This document shows, one piece after another, positions 53,634 to 63,234 of a stretch of 64,000 nucleotides of DNA (positions are counted from its first letter, which is position 1; each line of letters starts with the position of its first letter). Position numbers and translations under genes: made by a program. The stretch is from Candidatus Gastranaerophilales bacterium. GTDB lineage: Bacteria; Cyanobacteriota; Vampirovibrionia; Gastranaerophilales; Gastranaerophilaceae. Where the stretch lies: assembly GCA_944322755.1 (NCBI GenBank), contig CALUPY010000008.1:1-64000 (forward strand), read 5' to 3'. The notes under the pieces are model-generated. The model was not told where the DNA came from. It saw nothing but the letters and a program-made list of their open reading frames with translations, and ran no database searches.

Positions 53634-53668
53634 ATTAACTAATCCTCTAGGTTCCGGTCATACATGTT

Positions 53669-53682
53669 GTTATTATAATAAC
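53669..53682. promoter_or_regulatory. palindromic operator of the RND operon
   Basis: GTTATTATAATAAC is a perfect 14-base palindrome, 36-49 bases before the adaptor ATG, and it overlaps the -10 box. It differs by one base from the core of the palindrome at 57179-57204 next to the MarR gene, suggesting the same regulator. Confidence 0.7.
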
Positions 53683-53701
53683 ATTAATAATACACTATCA
53701 A
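53672..53701 (-). promoter_or_regulatory. RND operon promoter
   Basis: On the minus strand TTGATA (53701-53696), an 18-base spacer and TATAAT (53677-53672). The -10 box lies inside the palindrome, so a bound repressor would block RNA polymerase. Confidence 0.7.
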
Positions 53702-53798
53702 AAAGTTTACAATAGTATACATGGTTGATGAATTTTTGAAATCTTTTTGAACTCCTACCCTAAAGGCATGCCATTGCGGTATATTAACAAATTACTCT

Positions 53799-55343
53799 TT
53801 ATTTTTTATTTTTTATTTTAAGAAAAAACGCCCAGGGAATCAGGAAAAATGCAATAAGCGCAAATATTTCAAAGACATCTACATAAGCCATAAGCCTTGA
53901 CTGTTCCTGAAGGGAGACATACATCATTGCCTGCGCTTTGTGGTTTGCAAAAACTGAATATCCGGACATGAACTTGTGCGCAAGCGCTGAAACACGCTGC
54001 TGGAATATTGGATTAAACGGTGAAACATTCTCTACAAGATAGGTCTGGTGAACCTGCGAAAGTCTTGCAACAAGCGTCGATGAAAGAGATATAACAAATG
54101 CTGTAGTCACACATTTTGCCAGACTGTGAAGCCCTGCACCGTTTGAAAGTTCACTTTTAGGCAGCGTTGCAAGTACAAGCCCGGATATCGGTATAAATGT
54201 CATGATTACGCCGATACCCATAAGTATATTAGGAATAACAACATAGCCAAATGATATCGAAAGGTTTAAATTCGCATACATAATTGTTGAAATTGCGAGA
54301 AACAAAAATCCTGTGGAAACCAGAATCCTGTTGTCGATTTTTTCAACCATAGGCCCGATAAGCACGAGCATGACTATACAGGACAAAACACGCGGAGCAA
54401 GCGACATACCGCCGAGAGTCGCTGTGTAGCCCATCATCCTCTGCAAAAACTGGGGCAGAAGTACGATTGTTACATAAATAATCATATTTACGGACGAGCC
54501 GAGCACTGTGCCTATGAAAAAGTTTTTGTCCTTAAAAACCCTGAGATTTACAACTGCCATATCACTGTCGCACTCCAGCTCCCAGACAATGAAAAAGATA
54601 AATGAAAAAACAGAAATTGCCGTCAAAATACAAACCCATGGAGTGCCGAACCAGTCATACTGCTGGCCTTTATCCAGAACAACCTGCATTGTTAAAAGCC
54701 AGATTGTGAGTGAAATAAGTCCGACAACATCCACTTTCTTTGGAATAACTCTGTTTTCCTGGTCTTTGACGTTACAGTGAATAAGTATTATAGAAAAAAT
54801 TCCAACAGGTATATTTACAAGGTAAATCCATTGCCACGAAAGATTGTCCACAATATAACCGCCGAACGTCGGTCCCATAATTGAAAATACCATAACTGCA
54901 AAAGCAAAAAGAGCCATTGCCTGACCTCGTTTTTCAAACGGAAACGCAGCAATAAGAATTGCCTGAGAAATAGGCATCATCGGCCCGCCGCCAATTCCCT
55001 GAATAAGCCTGCCCACAACCATCATGTTCAAACTGTGGGCAAATGCGCACACAACAGAACCGAGTGTAAACAGAGCAATAAAGATTTTCAAAAATTTGTT
55101 GCGCCCGAGAAGATTTTCAAGCCAGCCTGTGAGCGGGATAAGAATCGCGTTTGCAATCATGTAGCTCGTGATGACCCAGTTTGCCTCGTCGAGCGTAGAG
55201 CCAAAAAAGCCTGCAATATGTGGGATTGCAACGTTTGTCGCAGAAGTTGCAAGCATTGCAAACGATGTCGGCAAAAGGATTGTGAACGCAATCAGCCAGA
55301 GCGGTACATCATTTTGTTTTGCTGTAACGGAATTTACTGCCAT
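53799..55343 (-). CDS. MFS drug efflux transporter, DHA2 (EmrB) type
   Basis: 514 residues with about 14 membrane helices. Typical EmrB/QacA phrases are visible: TSATNVAIPHIAGFFGSTLDEANWVITSYMIANAI (TM1-2, the D-E-A-N-W-V-x-T-x-Y phrase), GRNKFLKI (motif A loop) and GRLIQGIGGGPMMPISQA (motif near TM4, about 112-129). It follows the EmrA-like gene by 12 bases. A substrate such as hydrophobic uncouplers or dyes is expected from the family. Confidence 0.93.
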   Translation of the reverse strand: MAVNSVTAKQNDVPLWLIAFTILLPTSFAMLATSATNVAIPHIAGFFGSTLDEANWVITSYMIANAILIPLTGWLENLLGRNKFLKIFIALFTLGSVVCAFAHSLNMMVVGRLIQGIGGGPMMPISQAILIAAFPFEKRGQAMALFAFAVMVFSIMGPTFGGYIVDNLSWQWIYLVNIPVGIFSIILIHCNVKDQENRVIPKKVDVVGLISLTIWLLTMQVVLDKGQQYDWFGTPWVCILTAISVFSFIFFIVWELECDSDMAVVNLRVFKDKNFFIGTVLGSSVNMIIYVTIVLLPQFLQRMMGYTATLGGMSLAPRVLSCIVMLVLIGPMVEKIDNRILVSTGFLFLAISTIMYANLNLSISFGYVVIPNILMGIGVIMTFIPISGLVLATLPKSELSNGAGLHSLAKCVTTAFVISLSSTLVARLSQVHQTYLVENVSPFNPIFQQRVSALAHKFMSGYSVFANHKAQAMMYVSLQEQSRLMAYVDVFEIFALIAFFLIPWAFFLKIKNKK

Positions 55344-55355
55344 GTCTGAAATCCT

Positions 55356-56450
55356 TTATTTTACCTTCACTTCTGGAACAACGGACATGCCGGGTACTAT
55401 ATTGTATTTTGAAATATCTTCCGTGAATACGATTTTTACAGGCACACGCTGTACTATTTTTACGTAGCTGCCTACAGCATTTTCAGGCGGGAACAGACTG
55501 GATTTTGCGCCTGTGGCTCTTTGGATGCTGTCCACTTTGCCTTTGAATTTTTTGCCGCGGTAGGTGTCAACTTTAATTGTGACAGGCTGGCCTTTTTTCA
55601 TATTAGCAAGCTGTGTTTCTTTAAAGTTAGCCACAATCCACATATTTTCAGGAACTATCGCGAACATCGGCTGTGCCGTTTGTACATAGTTTCCCTGCTC
55701 AACGGTTCTGGAAGTAATGTTTCCGTCTTCAGGCGCGTAGATTTTTGTGTAAGAGAGATTGAGTTTCGCTTCTTCAACTTCGGCTTCGAGTCTTTTAATT
55801 TCCGCAACAGTCGCATCTTTTTTTGCTTTGGCTGACTGCAAAGCTGAATGAGCAGCATTTTCTCTGTCCATTGCCGCTTTATGAGCGGATTTTGCAACAG
55901 TCAGCGCTGTTTTGCTGGAGTCATATTCCTGTTTTGAGGAAATACCCTCTTTGTACATATCATTGTATCTTTTGTAATCTTTTTGGGCAAAATCCAGTTT
56001 TGAACGCGTTGCATGTATGTCCTGCGCGGACTGGCTTAAATTCGATTCTGCCTGATTAATCTGTTTCTCGGAAATGTTTAAAGAAGCCTTTGCTTCTTCC
56101 AGTCTTGCCTCTTTCTGTTTCAGAACGGCTTCATAGTCATTCGGGTCAATAACAAGAAGCAAATCCCCTTTTTTAACCGGCTGGTTATCAGTAATAAGAA
56201 GTTCTTTAACCTGACCGGACACACGGGGCGCAATCGATATAATGTGTCCCTCAACAAACGCGTCATCCGTCGATTGGAAGTGAATCGAATGGATTGCAAA
56301 GTAAATCCCGAGTATTACAAATAAAACAGCCGCAACTGACGGGACTATAACCCTTTTTTTCATGTAGCTCGGTCTGTCGTCTTCTTCGTTCTTTGTTATG
56401 CTTTTAAGTTCATCTTTTTCTGTTTCGTTAGTGCTCATAAATTTCTCCAT
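55356..56450 (-). CDS. HlyD/EmrA-type membrane fusion protein
   Basis: 364 residues. One N-terminal membrane helix (about 33-53), a lipoyl/barrel start at about 60-110 (DDAFVEGHIISIAPRVSGQVKELLI, QPVKKGDLLLVIDPNDY), and a long alpha-helical hairpin (about 115-235) shaped to reach an outer-membrane channel. The second lipoyl half contains LNLSYTKIYAPEDGNITSRTVEQGNYV. It links the EmrB-like pump (12 bases downstream) to the NodT-like channel (57278). It starts 8 bases after marR. Confidence 0.93.
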   Translation of the reverse strand: MEKFMSTNETEKDELKSITKNEEDDRPSYMKKRVIVPSVAAVLFVILGIYFAIHSIHFQSTDDAFVEGHIISIAPRVSGQVKELLITDNQPVKKGDLLLVIDPNDYEAVLKQKEARLEEAKASLNISEKQINQAESNLSQSAQDIHATRSKLDFAQKDYKRYNDMYKEGISSKQEYDSSKTALTVAKSAHKAAMDRENAAHSALQSAKAKKDATVAEIKRLEAEVEEAKLNLSYTKIYAPEDGNITSRTVEQGNYVQTAQPMFAIVPENMWIVANFKETQLANMKKGQPVTIKVDTYRGKKFKGKVDSIQRATGAKSSLFPPENAVGSYVKIVQRVPVKIVFTEDISKYNIVPGMSVVPEVKVK

Positions 56451-56458
56451 TATAATAT

Positions 56459-56917
56459 TTACCAGATTTGCAATTTAGCATGTTTTTCAAGATTGTCACG
56501 CATTTTGTCCATTACATTTAAACAGGTCTCAAGGTCGCTTACGGGTATATTTTCAGTCGCCTTGTCACGGAGGTTTAGCATAAAAGGTTTAATGCGGGCA
56601 TGAAGAGCTTTGCCCTCTTCTGTTACCACAATTTTAAAAACCTTCCTGCCGTTAACGTCCGGGACTCTTTTTACCATCCCGTCTTTTTCAAGAATATTAA
56701 TAAGCCTCGTCATATTCGGGCGGTCTTTGTAACTCATTTCACAGATTTGTCTCTGATAGAGCTCGCCTGATTCAACAAGGATAGAAAGGATAAAATACTG
56801 CTCCGGCGTGATTTCGAATTCTTCACGCGCAAACATCCTGAGCGTCGCAACTTTCGAGAGAAGCCCCGCCACCATAAGGTTAAATAAGACTTTTTTGTTT
56901 AAAAAACTGTTCGGCAT
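56459..56917 (-). CDS. MarR-family transcription regulator
   Basis: 152 residues, winged helix-turn-helix: EFEITPEQYFILSILVESGELYQRQICEM (about 30-58), recognition helix around SYKDRPNMTRLINILEKDGMVKR (about 59-81) and wing VPDVNGRKVFKIVVTEEG (about 82-99). It heads marR-emrA-emrB. The palindrome at 57179-57204 and its near twin before the RND operon are its likely operators, so it probably represses both pumps until a ligand binds. Confidence 0.92.
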   Translation of the reverse strand: MPNSFLNKKVLFNLMVAGLLSKVATLRMFAREEFEITPEQYFILSILVESGELYQRQICEMSYKDRPNMTRLINILEKDGMVKRVPDVNGRKVFKIVVTEEGKALHARIKPFMLNLRDKATENIPVSDLETCLNVMDKMRDNLEKHAKLQIW

Positions 56918-57178
56918 AGTTATTCTATCTTTCAGACAGCAAGTGTATATGTTTTAGCAGAAAGTATTCATACTGAGGTTTTTGGAGCCGCATTTCCCTG
57001 AAATAGTCCAAGGCGTCTGTCCCAACTGGAATTAGGCGGAATTTTGAGCGTACCTGTTGTGCCTTTCTGCTTTGGTTAGTTTGGATTAGCAGCATGCCTG
57101 CGTGAGGTTTTCTGCTAGGCATAAGCATTTTCGCCCCTGCCCCAATTATTTTAAAAGATTTGTCTTGTGTTAAAATCT
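56918..57178. other. marR leader region
   Basis: About 260 bases between the operator and marR. A minus-strand frame (57128-56925, 67 codons, ATG with GGGGCG just upstream, stop seven bases before marR) could be a leader peptide, but its sequence has no recognisable features and overlaps repeat-like DNA (GGAATTTTGAGCG is shared with 36141-36153). I leave it uncalled. Confidence 0.4.
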
Positions 57179-57192
57179 TTTTGTGTTATTAT
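57165..57192 (+). promoter_or_regulatory. promoter of the NodT-type gene
   Basis: TTGTGT (57165-57170), a 16-base spacer, TATTAT (57187-57192). The -10 box lies inside the palindrome 57179-57204, the same design as at the RND promoter. Confidence 0.55.
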
Positions 57193-57204
57193 GATAACAC
57201 AAAA
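57179..57204. promoter_or_regulatory. palindromic operator in the marR / NodT divergent region
   Basis: TTTTGTGTTAT and ATAACACAAAA are perfect 11-base arms around TATG. A half-site-like TTGTGTTAAAA lies just upstream (57165-57175). Its GTTATTATGATAAC core matches 53669-53682 at 13 of 14 positions. Confidence 0.8.
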
Positions 57205-57277
57205 ACACAAAAATCAACAAAAGATAAAAATTTTTAAAATTTATTATCAGACACTAGACACATTGGGACAAAACATT

Positions 57278-58651
57278 ATGAAAAAGATTATTATTGCAAT
57301 GCTTATCACTGTAATGCTTACACCTGCTGCTTTTGCAAAGAAGAAAGAAAAAGAGCCCGAGCAGGCTGTACAGTACATGAACCTCAGCTGGTGGGAAAAA
57401 TACAATGACCCGGTTCTTACCGAGTATGAAACCCGGCTTTATGAAAAAAATCCTGATTTAAAAATCGCGTCGTTGAAAGTCAAAGAGGGTGAAAAAATCG
57501 TAAAAATATCTTTTGCGAACGAACTTCCACAGCTTAGCTTTGACGGTCAATTGAACAGAAATTTTAAATCAAGCGACCTCTATTTCGGACAGATGGCAAT
57601 CCCGAGTTTTAAACAGAGCGAGCTTCAACTGCCGTTAACAATGAGTTATGAAATCGACATATGGGGTACAAACCGATTCAGAACAAAGAGCGTTGAAAAA
57701 CGTCTGGAAATGGTAAAGCAGGACGAGCGCGCAAGCTATATTATGCTGACATCAGCTTTTGCCGCTGACTATTTTAATCTGATAAGGGTGGATAAACTGC
57801 TCGAACTCCAGAAACAAATCGTTGACATTCAGGAAGAAATCGTAAAAAAGACAGAAATAAAATTCAAAAACGGACTCTGTTCAAAAACTGACCTGCTAAA
57901 TGAGCAAAAGGCACTGACTTACTTGAAAGAAGAATACAATTCACTCGAGGACAGGCAGGCGCTTTTAACAAACCAGCTCAGAACCTATCTTGCAGCAGGT
58001 GCTGACGAGGAAATAAAACGAACTGATTTTGACTCGGTTTCTGCGCCTGAGGGATTGCCTGAAAGTTTTGAGTCAAATGTTATTGAATACAGACCGGACT
58101 ACCTGAGAGCAGAAGCTAATATAAAACGCGCCGGCTACGATGTAAAAGTCGCACGGCGGGAATTTTTACCAAAGTTCGTTATTTTCGGACAAATCGGATT
58201 TAACGCATATCAGTTTGCGAACCTCTTTAGTTCACCTGCACAAATGGCTGCTGCCGGAATTTTGCCGCAGTTTGATTTATTCACTGGCGGACGAAAATTT
58301 GCTGTTTTGAAACTGAGAAAACTCGAATATGATGAGGCGCTCCAGGTTTATCAAAAAGCAATACTTAACTCATTCCGTGAAGTGAATGACAGCCTGAGTA
58401 TGGCACACACTGCGGAAAAAACTTATGCAGAAGATATAGACAGACTCAACTATCAAAATGAAATGTTTGACCTTCTGACCAAAAAATCAAAAATCGGCGC
58501 TGCCTCTAATCTCGAAGTCTTATACGGAAGACAGGCAAAACTTTTCACCGAAAAAGAAGCTGTAAGCGGCAAGATCAACGTTATCATAGCCTCCATTAAT
58601 ATGTATAAAGCGGTAGGCGGCAGAGATTTGTATGAAATAAGCAATCTGTAA
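57278..58651 (+). CDS. NodT/TolC-type outer-membrane factor of the EmrAB-like system
   Basis: 457 residues from ATG 57278, where a standard signal peptide begins (MKKIIIAMLITVMLTP, then AAFA); the frame opens at 57167 but the extra 37 residues look untranslated. Features of outer-membrane factors: NLSWWEKYNDPVLTEYE near the mature N-terminus, MSYEIDIWGTNRFRTKS (about 118-134), EYRPDYLRAEANIKRAGYDVKVARREFLPKF (about 268-298) and FNSFREVNDSL-like helices. No lipobox Cys is seen. It is divergent from marR-emrAB and probably their partner channel. Confidence 0.9.
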   Translation: MKKIIIAMLITVMLTPAAFAKKKEKEPEQAVQYMNLSWWEKYNDPVLTEYETRLYEKNPDLKIASLKVKEGEKIVKISFANELPQLSFDGQLNRNFKSSDLYFGQMAIPSFKQSELQLPLTMSYEIDIWGTNRFRTKSVEKRLEMVKQDERASYIMLTSAFAADYFNLIRVDKLLELQKQIVDIQEEIVKKTEIKFKNGLCSKTDLLNEQKALTYLKEEYNSLEDRQALLTNQLRTYLAAGADEEIKRTDFDSVSAPEGLPESFESNVIEYRPDYLRAEANIKRAGYDVKVARREFLPKFVIFGQIGFNAYQFANLFSSPAQMAAAGILPQFDLFTGGRKFAVLKLRKLEYDEALQVYQKAILNSFREVNDSLSMAHTAEKTYAEDIDRLNYQNEMFDLLTKKSKIGAASNLEVLYGRQAKLFTEKEAVSGKINVIIASINMYKAVGGRDLYEISNL

Positions 58652-58682
58652 CGCCCGCATAACGAACAGAATAGCTTTGTTA

Positions 58683-58728
58683 TAATCGTTACTGTTTTTC
58701 ATAATATCATGAATAATAGTAACGATTA
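58683..58728. repeat. perfect inverted repeat before purA
   Basis: TAATCGTTACT (58683-58693) and AGTAACGATTA (58718-58728) are exact complements; a nested TTCAT/ATGAA sits in the loop. There is no T-run after it, so it is a poor terminator. It may be a regulatory or operator-like site. Confidence 0.6.
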
Positions 58729-58861
58729 CATAGCATGAAAAATGTGCTGACAACATAAATTTTTCTTTAAACACTTGAAATCATACATAACACAGGTAGC
58801 ATAATTTGCCTCTGCAAACTATTTTGTTTGTAATATAATATTATTTGCAAAAGGAGAATGA

Positions 58862-60145
<1,284 letters not shown>

Positions 60146-60256
60146 TTCTGTGATTATCTAAACCAATGCGGCAGATGCCACCGGCTATCTTAAAATACGG
60201 TCACTTCACATTATTCCTTATCTCGAATTTTTTCCGGACAACATAATAATGCAATC

Positions 60257-60412
60257 TTATTTATAACTCTTTTCCAGACTGCGTTTAAGCTGGATAAGCT
60301 CATCTTTCGTCAAATATCTCGAAATTCTGACGAACTCTTGCATTGCATCATCAAAAGAATACCGGCGCATTTCAACATTCCGCAGCCATTCATTTACTTC
60401 ACGGGTAATCAT
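60257..60412 (-). CDS. 51-residue protein coupled to trxB
   Basis: The frame starts three bases after the trxB stop and encodes 51 residues: MITREVNEWLRNVEMRRYSF, then a helical, charged sequence ending LKRSLEKSYK. Codon use looks like the neighbours. No clear ribosome site is present apart from the coupled position. It has no recognisable domain. It could bind another protein as a small helical pair. The gap to purA on the other strand is about 110 bases. Confidence 0.55.
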   Translation of the reverse strand: MITREVNEWLRNVEMRRYSFDDAMQEFVRISRYLTKDELIQLKRSLEKSYK

Positions 60413-60415
60413 AAC

Positions 60416-61384
60416 TTATTCTGCCTGAAGCACCTGTGCCGGAGCCTTTTCCTTTCTTTCTTCAAGGTATTTTATTGCATAACAGCCTGCCACAGCACCA
60501 TCAGCAGCAGCGGTAATAACCTGCCTAAGAGGGGTTGTACGTACATCGCCTACCGCAAACACACCGTTTACCGACGTCTTCATTGTCTCATCCGTGACAA
60601 TAAAGCCGGCCTCATCTTGTTCCAACTGGGCATTTATATACTCAATGTTAGGTGTAAATCCGATATACGGGAATACACCGTCCACTTTCAGTTCAGATGT
60701 TATGCCCGTTTTTACATTTTTAACAACAAGAGTTTCAACGCTCTGCCCGCCTTTGATTTCTACAGGAACAGTATCATACACAAATTCAACCTTATCATTT
60801 TTAAATGCTCTTTCCTGTGCAATTTTATCTGCTCTCAATGCATCGCGTCTATGTATTATATAAACTTTTTCAGCAAATTTTGTAAGGTATGTACCTTCTT
60901 CGACAGCAGCATTTCCTCCACCCACAACAGCAACAACTTTATCCTTATAAAATGCGCCGTCACACACCGCACAGTAGCTTACGCCGCGGCCAAGAAACTC
61001 TTTTTCTCCAGAGATACCAAGTTTTCTGGCCTGAGCACCTGTCGCGATAATAACAACAGGCGTCTTGAAAACATATTCGAGCGTTCCTATTGTTTTAATA
61101 TCAGGCTGCAAATCAATATTCTGAATCTCCTGCATAGGATACTTATCGATATTAAACATATCGGCATGTTCTTCGAATTTTTCCATCATGTCATACCCGC
61201 CGATTTTTCCGAAACCCGGATAATTCTCGAGTTCCAGATAGTTTGACGGCTGGCCGCCAAGCATGGAAATATCTATTACTGCTGTTTTTGCAGCACCTCT
61301 GGCTGCATAAATTGCCGCTGAAAGCCCAGCAGGGCCGCCGCCCAAAATCACTACGTCATATTCCAAAACTTTTTTCTCAGTCAT
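60416..61384 (-). CDS. trxB: thioredoxin reductase
   Basis: An FAD/NADPH flavoenzyme reducing thioredoxin. 322 residues: FAD-binding GGGPAG (15-20), a GGQPSNYLELENYPGF block (43-58), redox pair C138-AV-C141, NADPH-binding GGGNAAVEE (about 155-163) and the C-terminal FAD motif GVFAVGDVRTTPLRQVITAAADGA (about 275-298). It is followed at three bases by a 51-residue frame. AGAGGG precedes the ATG on the minus strand. Confidence 0.96.
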   Translation of the reverse strand: MTEKKVLEYDVVILGGGPAGLSAAIYAARGAAKTAVIDISMLGGQPSNYLELENYPGFGKIGGYDMMEKFEEHADMFNIDKYPMQEIQNIDLQPDIKTIGTLEYVFKTPVVIIATGAQARKLGISGEKEFLGRGVSYCAVCDGAFYKDKVVAVVGGGNAAVEEGTYLTKFAEKVYIIHRRDALRADKIAQERAFKNDKVEFVYDTVPVEIKGGQSVETLVVKNVKTGITSELKVDGVFPYIGFTPNIEYINAQLEQDEAGFIVTDETMKTSVNGVFAVGDVRTTPLRQVITAAADGAVAGCYAIKYLEERKEKAPAQVLQAE

Positions 61385-61402
61385 TTGAAAATCCCTCTTA
61401 TA

Positions 61403-61903
61403 CTATCTGACGCCCAAAATCTTTCCTGCTCCGTCTCCCGAAACTTTTACCGCGTCTATTCTGTACTCGACGATGTCTGTACTTATCAGTTCACCGTATT
61501 TGTATTTTTCTATAACTATTCTATCAGTTCCAGAAAAATTTTCACCATTTAACGTCAATGTCGGTGTTTCCGTTACATTTTCGTTACTTTCGGTTTTTCT
61601 TCTGGTAAATGTTATCTGATTGTTTTTGACTTCTTTTACAGTCACAGACGCAATTGCGCCCGAAACAGGATTTGACAATGTTATGACGTCATCTTCTTTT
61701 GATAAGTTCCAATAATCAGTACTTCTTTCTGTAAACAGCATGGGATTGTTTGTATAAGTCTGGACAGAAGTAACTTTCCACGTTCCGAAAAAACCTTTCG
61801 GCACCCTGTCAGACAGTTCAACTCCACCCCTGATTACAGTCTCTGCAACCACGGGCATGCCAATAGTCAATACGCTGAATATCATTATCAATGCACGTTT
61901 CAT
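61403..61903 (-). CDS. small exported protein of unknown function
   Basis: 166 residues with a signal peptide (about 1-20, ending VVAET). The mature part is a run of predicted beta strands (FGTWKVTSVQTYTN; ITLSNPVSGAIASVTVKEV; QITFTRRK; LTLNGENFSGTDRIVIEKY), resembling a small lipocalin-like or beta-barrel fold. No cysteines remain in the mature protein. It starts upstream of trxB with an 18-base gap and may be in the same transcript. I do not recognise it further. Confidence 0.75.
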   Translation of the reverse strand: MKRALIMIFSVLTIGMPVVAETVIRGGVELSDRVPKGFFGTWKVTSVQTYTNNPMLFTERSTDYWNLSKEDDVITLSNPVSGAIASVTVKEVKNNQITFTRRKTESNENVTETPTLTLNGENFSGTDRIVIEKYKYGELISTDIVEYRIDAVKVSGDGAGKILGVR

Positions 61904-62106
61904 AATTTTATATATAACGTTTATTTTTGCATTTTCAATTGTTTTTTAAGGCAAAATCATCGTATATTTTGTAAACTATTTAAATAATAACGCTCTCACA
62001 ATCTTGACACTTCTCTGTGTGCTTGTTATATTCAAGAAGGTATTAGATGGGCAAGCTGTCTACAAATGCCCGGGGGCTGTAACAAGGTAACCCGACTGAC
62101 AAAGAA
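61904..62106. other. intergenic region before the tandem repeat
   Basis: About 200 bases, AT-rich, without a gene. A partial, diverged unit of the tandem repeat that follows (GTAACCCGACTGACAAAGAA) sits at about 62085-62106. Confidence 0.5.
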
Positions 62107-62324
62107 AAGTCCGATTGACGCAAAGCCAACAAGGCGACCCGTTTGACAAAAGGAAGTCCGATTGACGCAAAGCCAACAAGGCGACCCGTTTGACAAAAGG
62201 AAGTCCGATTGACGCAAAGTCAACAAGGCGACCCGTTTGACAAAAGGAAGTCCGATTGACGCAAAGCCAACAAGGCGACCCGTTTGACAAAAGGAAGTCC
62301 GATTGACGCAAAGCCAACAAGGCG
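62107..62324. repeat. 47-bp direct tandem repeat, four full copies plus one partial
   Basis: Units begin at 62107, 62154, 62201, 62248 and 62295 (the last is cut after 30 bases). Only one base differs among the full copies (GCAAAGTCAAC at 62215-62225). There are no spacers, so it is not a CRISPR array. Each unit holds TTGACA and TTGACG hexamers. It ends about 90 bases upstream of rplU. Frames through it are artefacts, since 47 is not a multiple of 3. Confidence 0.93.
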
Positions 62325-62415
62325 GTGCGGTCTGATTAACAAAAGTCGATTGTTACAGCAGAATTATTGAAAAATCGTCCCGCGGCTACAGCACCCGATG
62401 TGAAAGGAAAGAAAA

Positions 62416-62775
62416 ATGTACGCAATAGTTGAAACAGGCGGAAAACAGTACAAACTTGAAGAAGGCCGCTACACCGATATCGAATTGCTTGACGGCAATG
62501 CTGATGAAAAAGTCGTTTTTGACAAAGTTATTATGCTCGTTAACGGCAAAAAATCAAAAATCGGCCAGCCATATGTTGAAAAAGCTTCTGTTGAAGGTGT
62601 TATCGTAAAACATGACAAAGCAAAAAAAGTTATAGTCTACAAACAGAGAGCTAAAAAAGGCTACAGAAAAAAACAAGGTCACAGACAGGCTTTCACAAGA
62701 GTTATGATTAACAAAATCAGAACTACTGCATCAAGAGCTAAAGCAGCAGCTGAAACAGAAACTACTGAAGAATAA
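62416..62775 (+). CDS. rplU: 50S ribosomal protein L21
   Basis: 119 residues. Starts [17 protein letters not shown], the classic L21 opening; the [20 protein letters not shown]-like basic block (about 75-98) contacts 23S rRNA, followed by an IRTTAS segment and a 12-residue acidic/Ala end. GAAAGGAAAG is the ribosome site. rpmA follows at 22 bases. Confidence 0.97.
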   Translation: MYAIVETGGKQYKLEEGRYTDIELLDGNADEKVVFDKVIMLVNGKKSKIGQPYVEKASVEGVIVKHDKAKKVIVYKQRAKKGYRKKQGHRQAFTRVMINKIRTTASRAKAAAETETTEE

Positions 62776-62797
62776 ATAATTTAAAGGAGATAATAAA

Positions 62798-63055
62798 ATG
62801 GCACATAAGAAGGGCGTAGGTTCATCAAAGAACGGACGCGACAGCGAAAGTAAGCGATTAGGCGTAAAAAAATTCGGCGGTGAAATTGTTAAAGCCGGAA
62901 ACATTATTGTACGTCAGAGAGGAACTAAGTTCCACCCAGGTAATAATGTAGGTATCGGCAAAGACGACACACTCTTTGCTCTCACAGACGGCAAAGTTGT
63001 GTTTGAACCCTACAGAAGAGACCGTCGACAGGTTAGCGTTTACGCTGCAGGATAG
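62798..63055 (+). CDS. rpmA: 50S ribosomal protein L27
   Basis: 85 residues. The N-terminus [20 protein letters not shown] reaches the peptidyl transferase centre. It begins directly with AHKKG, so no Firmicutes-type cleaved extension is present. [21 protein letters not shown]-like and GKDDTLFAL segments complete the fold. AAAGGAG lies upstream. Confidence 0.97.
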   Translation: MAHKKGVGSSKNGRDSESKRLGVKKFGGEIVKAGNIIVRQRGTKFHPGNNVGIGKDDTLFALTDGKVVFEPYRRDRRQVSVYAAG

Positions 63056-63095
63056 TCTTTAAATAAATAAAATTTACGCATATAAATACACATAC

Positions 63096-63124
63096 AACGG
63101 ACTTGCAAAAGTCCGTTTTTTTTT
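63096..63124 (+). terminator. terminator of rplU-rpmA
   Basis: AACGGACT and AGTCCGTT form a perfect stem around TGCAAA and are followed by seven further T residues. Placed 40 bases after the rpmA stop. Confidence 0.93.
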
Positions 63125-63234
63125 GATTTTAAGTTATTTGGATATGCATCGTGTGATGAATTGTACAAATTGCAGAAACTGTACTTTATGAAGGTTCGCT
63201 ATAGCTTAAAACACGACATTGCAGAAAAATAACC

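Noticed and set aside
56925-57128. 67-codon leader gene before marR
   Set aside because: Its position and a G-rich site are suggestive, but the sequence shows no features and shares repeat-like fragments; not enough to call.
60338-61246. 302-codon open frame on the plus strand
   Set aside because: It is entirely antisense to trxB, which is a clear enzyme; the frame's composition is Phe/Cys/His-rich as expected for a shadow.
62107-62324. CRISPR array
   Set aside because: The repeat is contiguous with no unique spacers, and there are no cas genes nearby; it is a plain tandem repeat.
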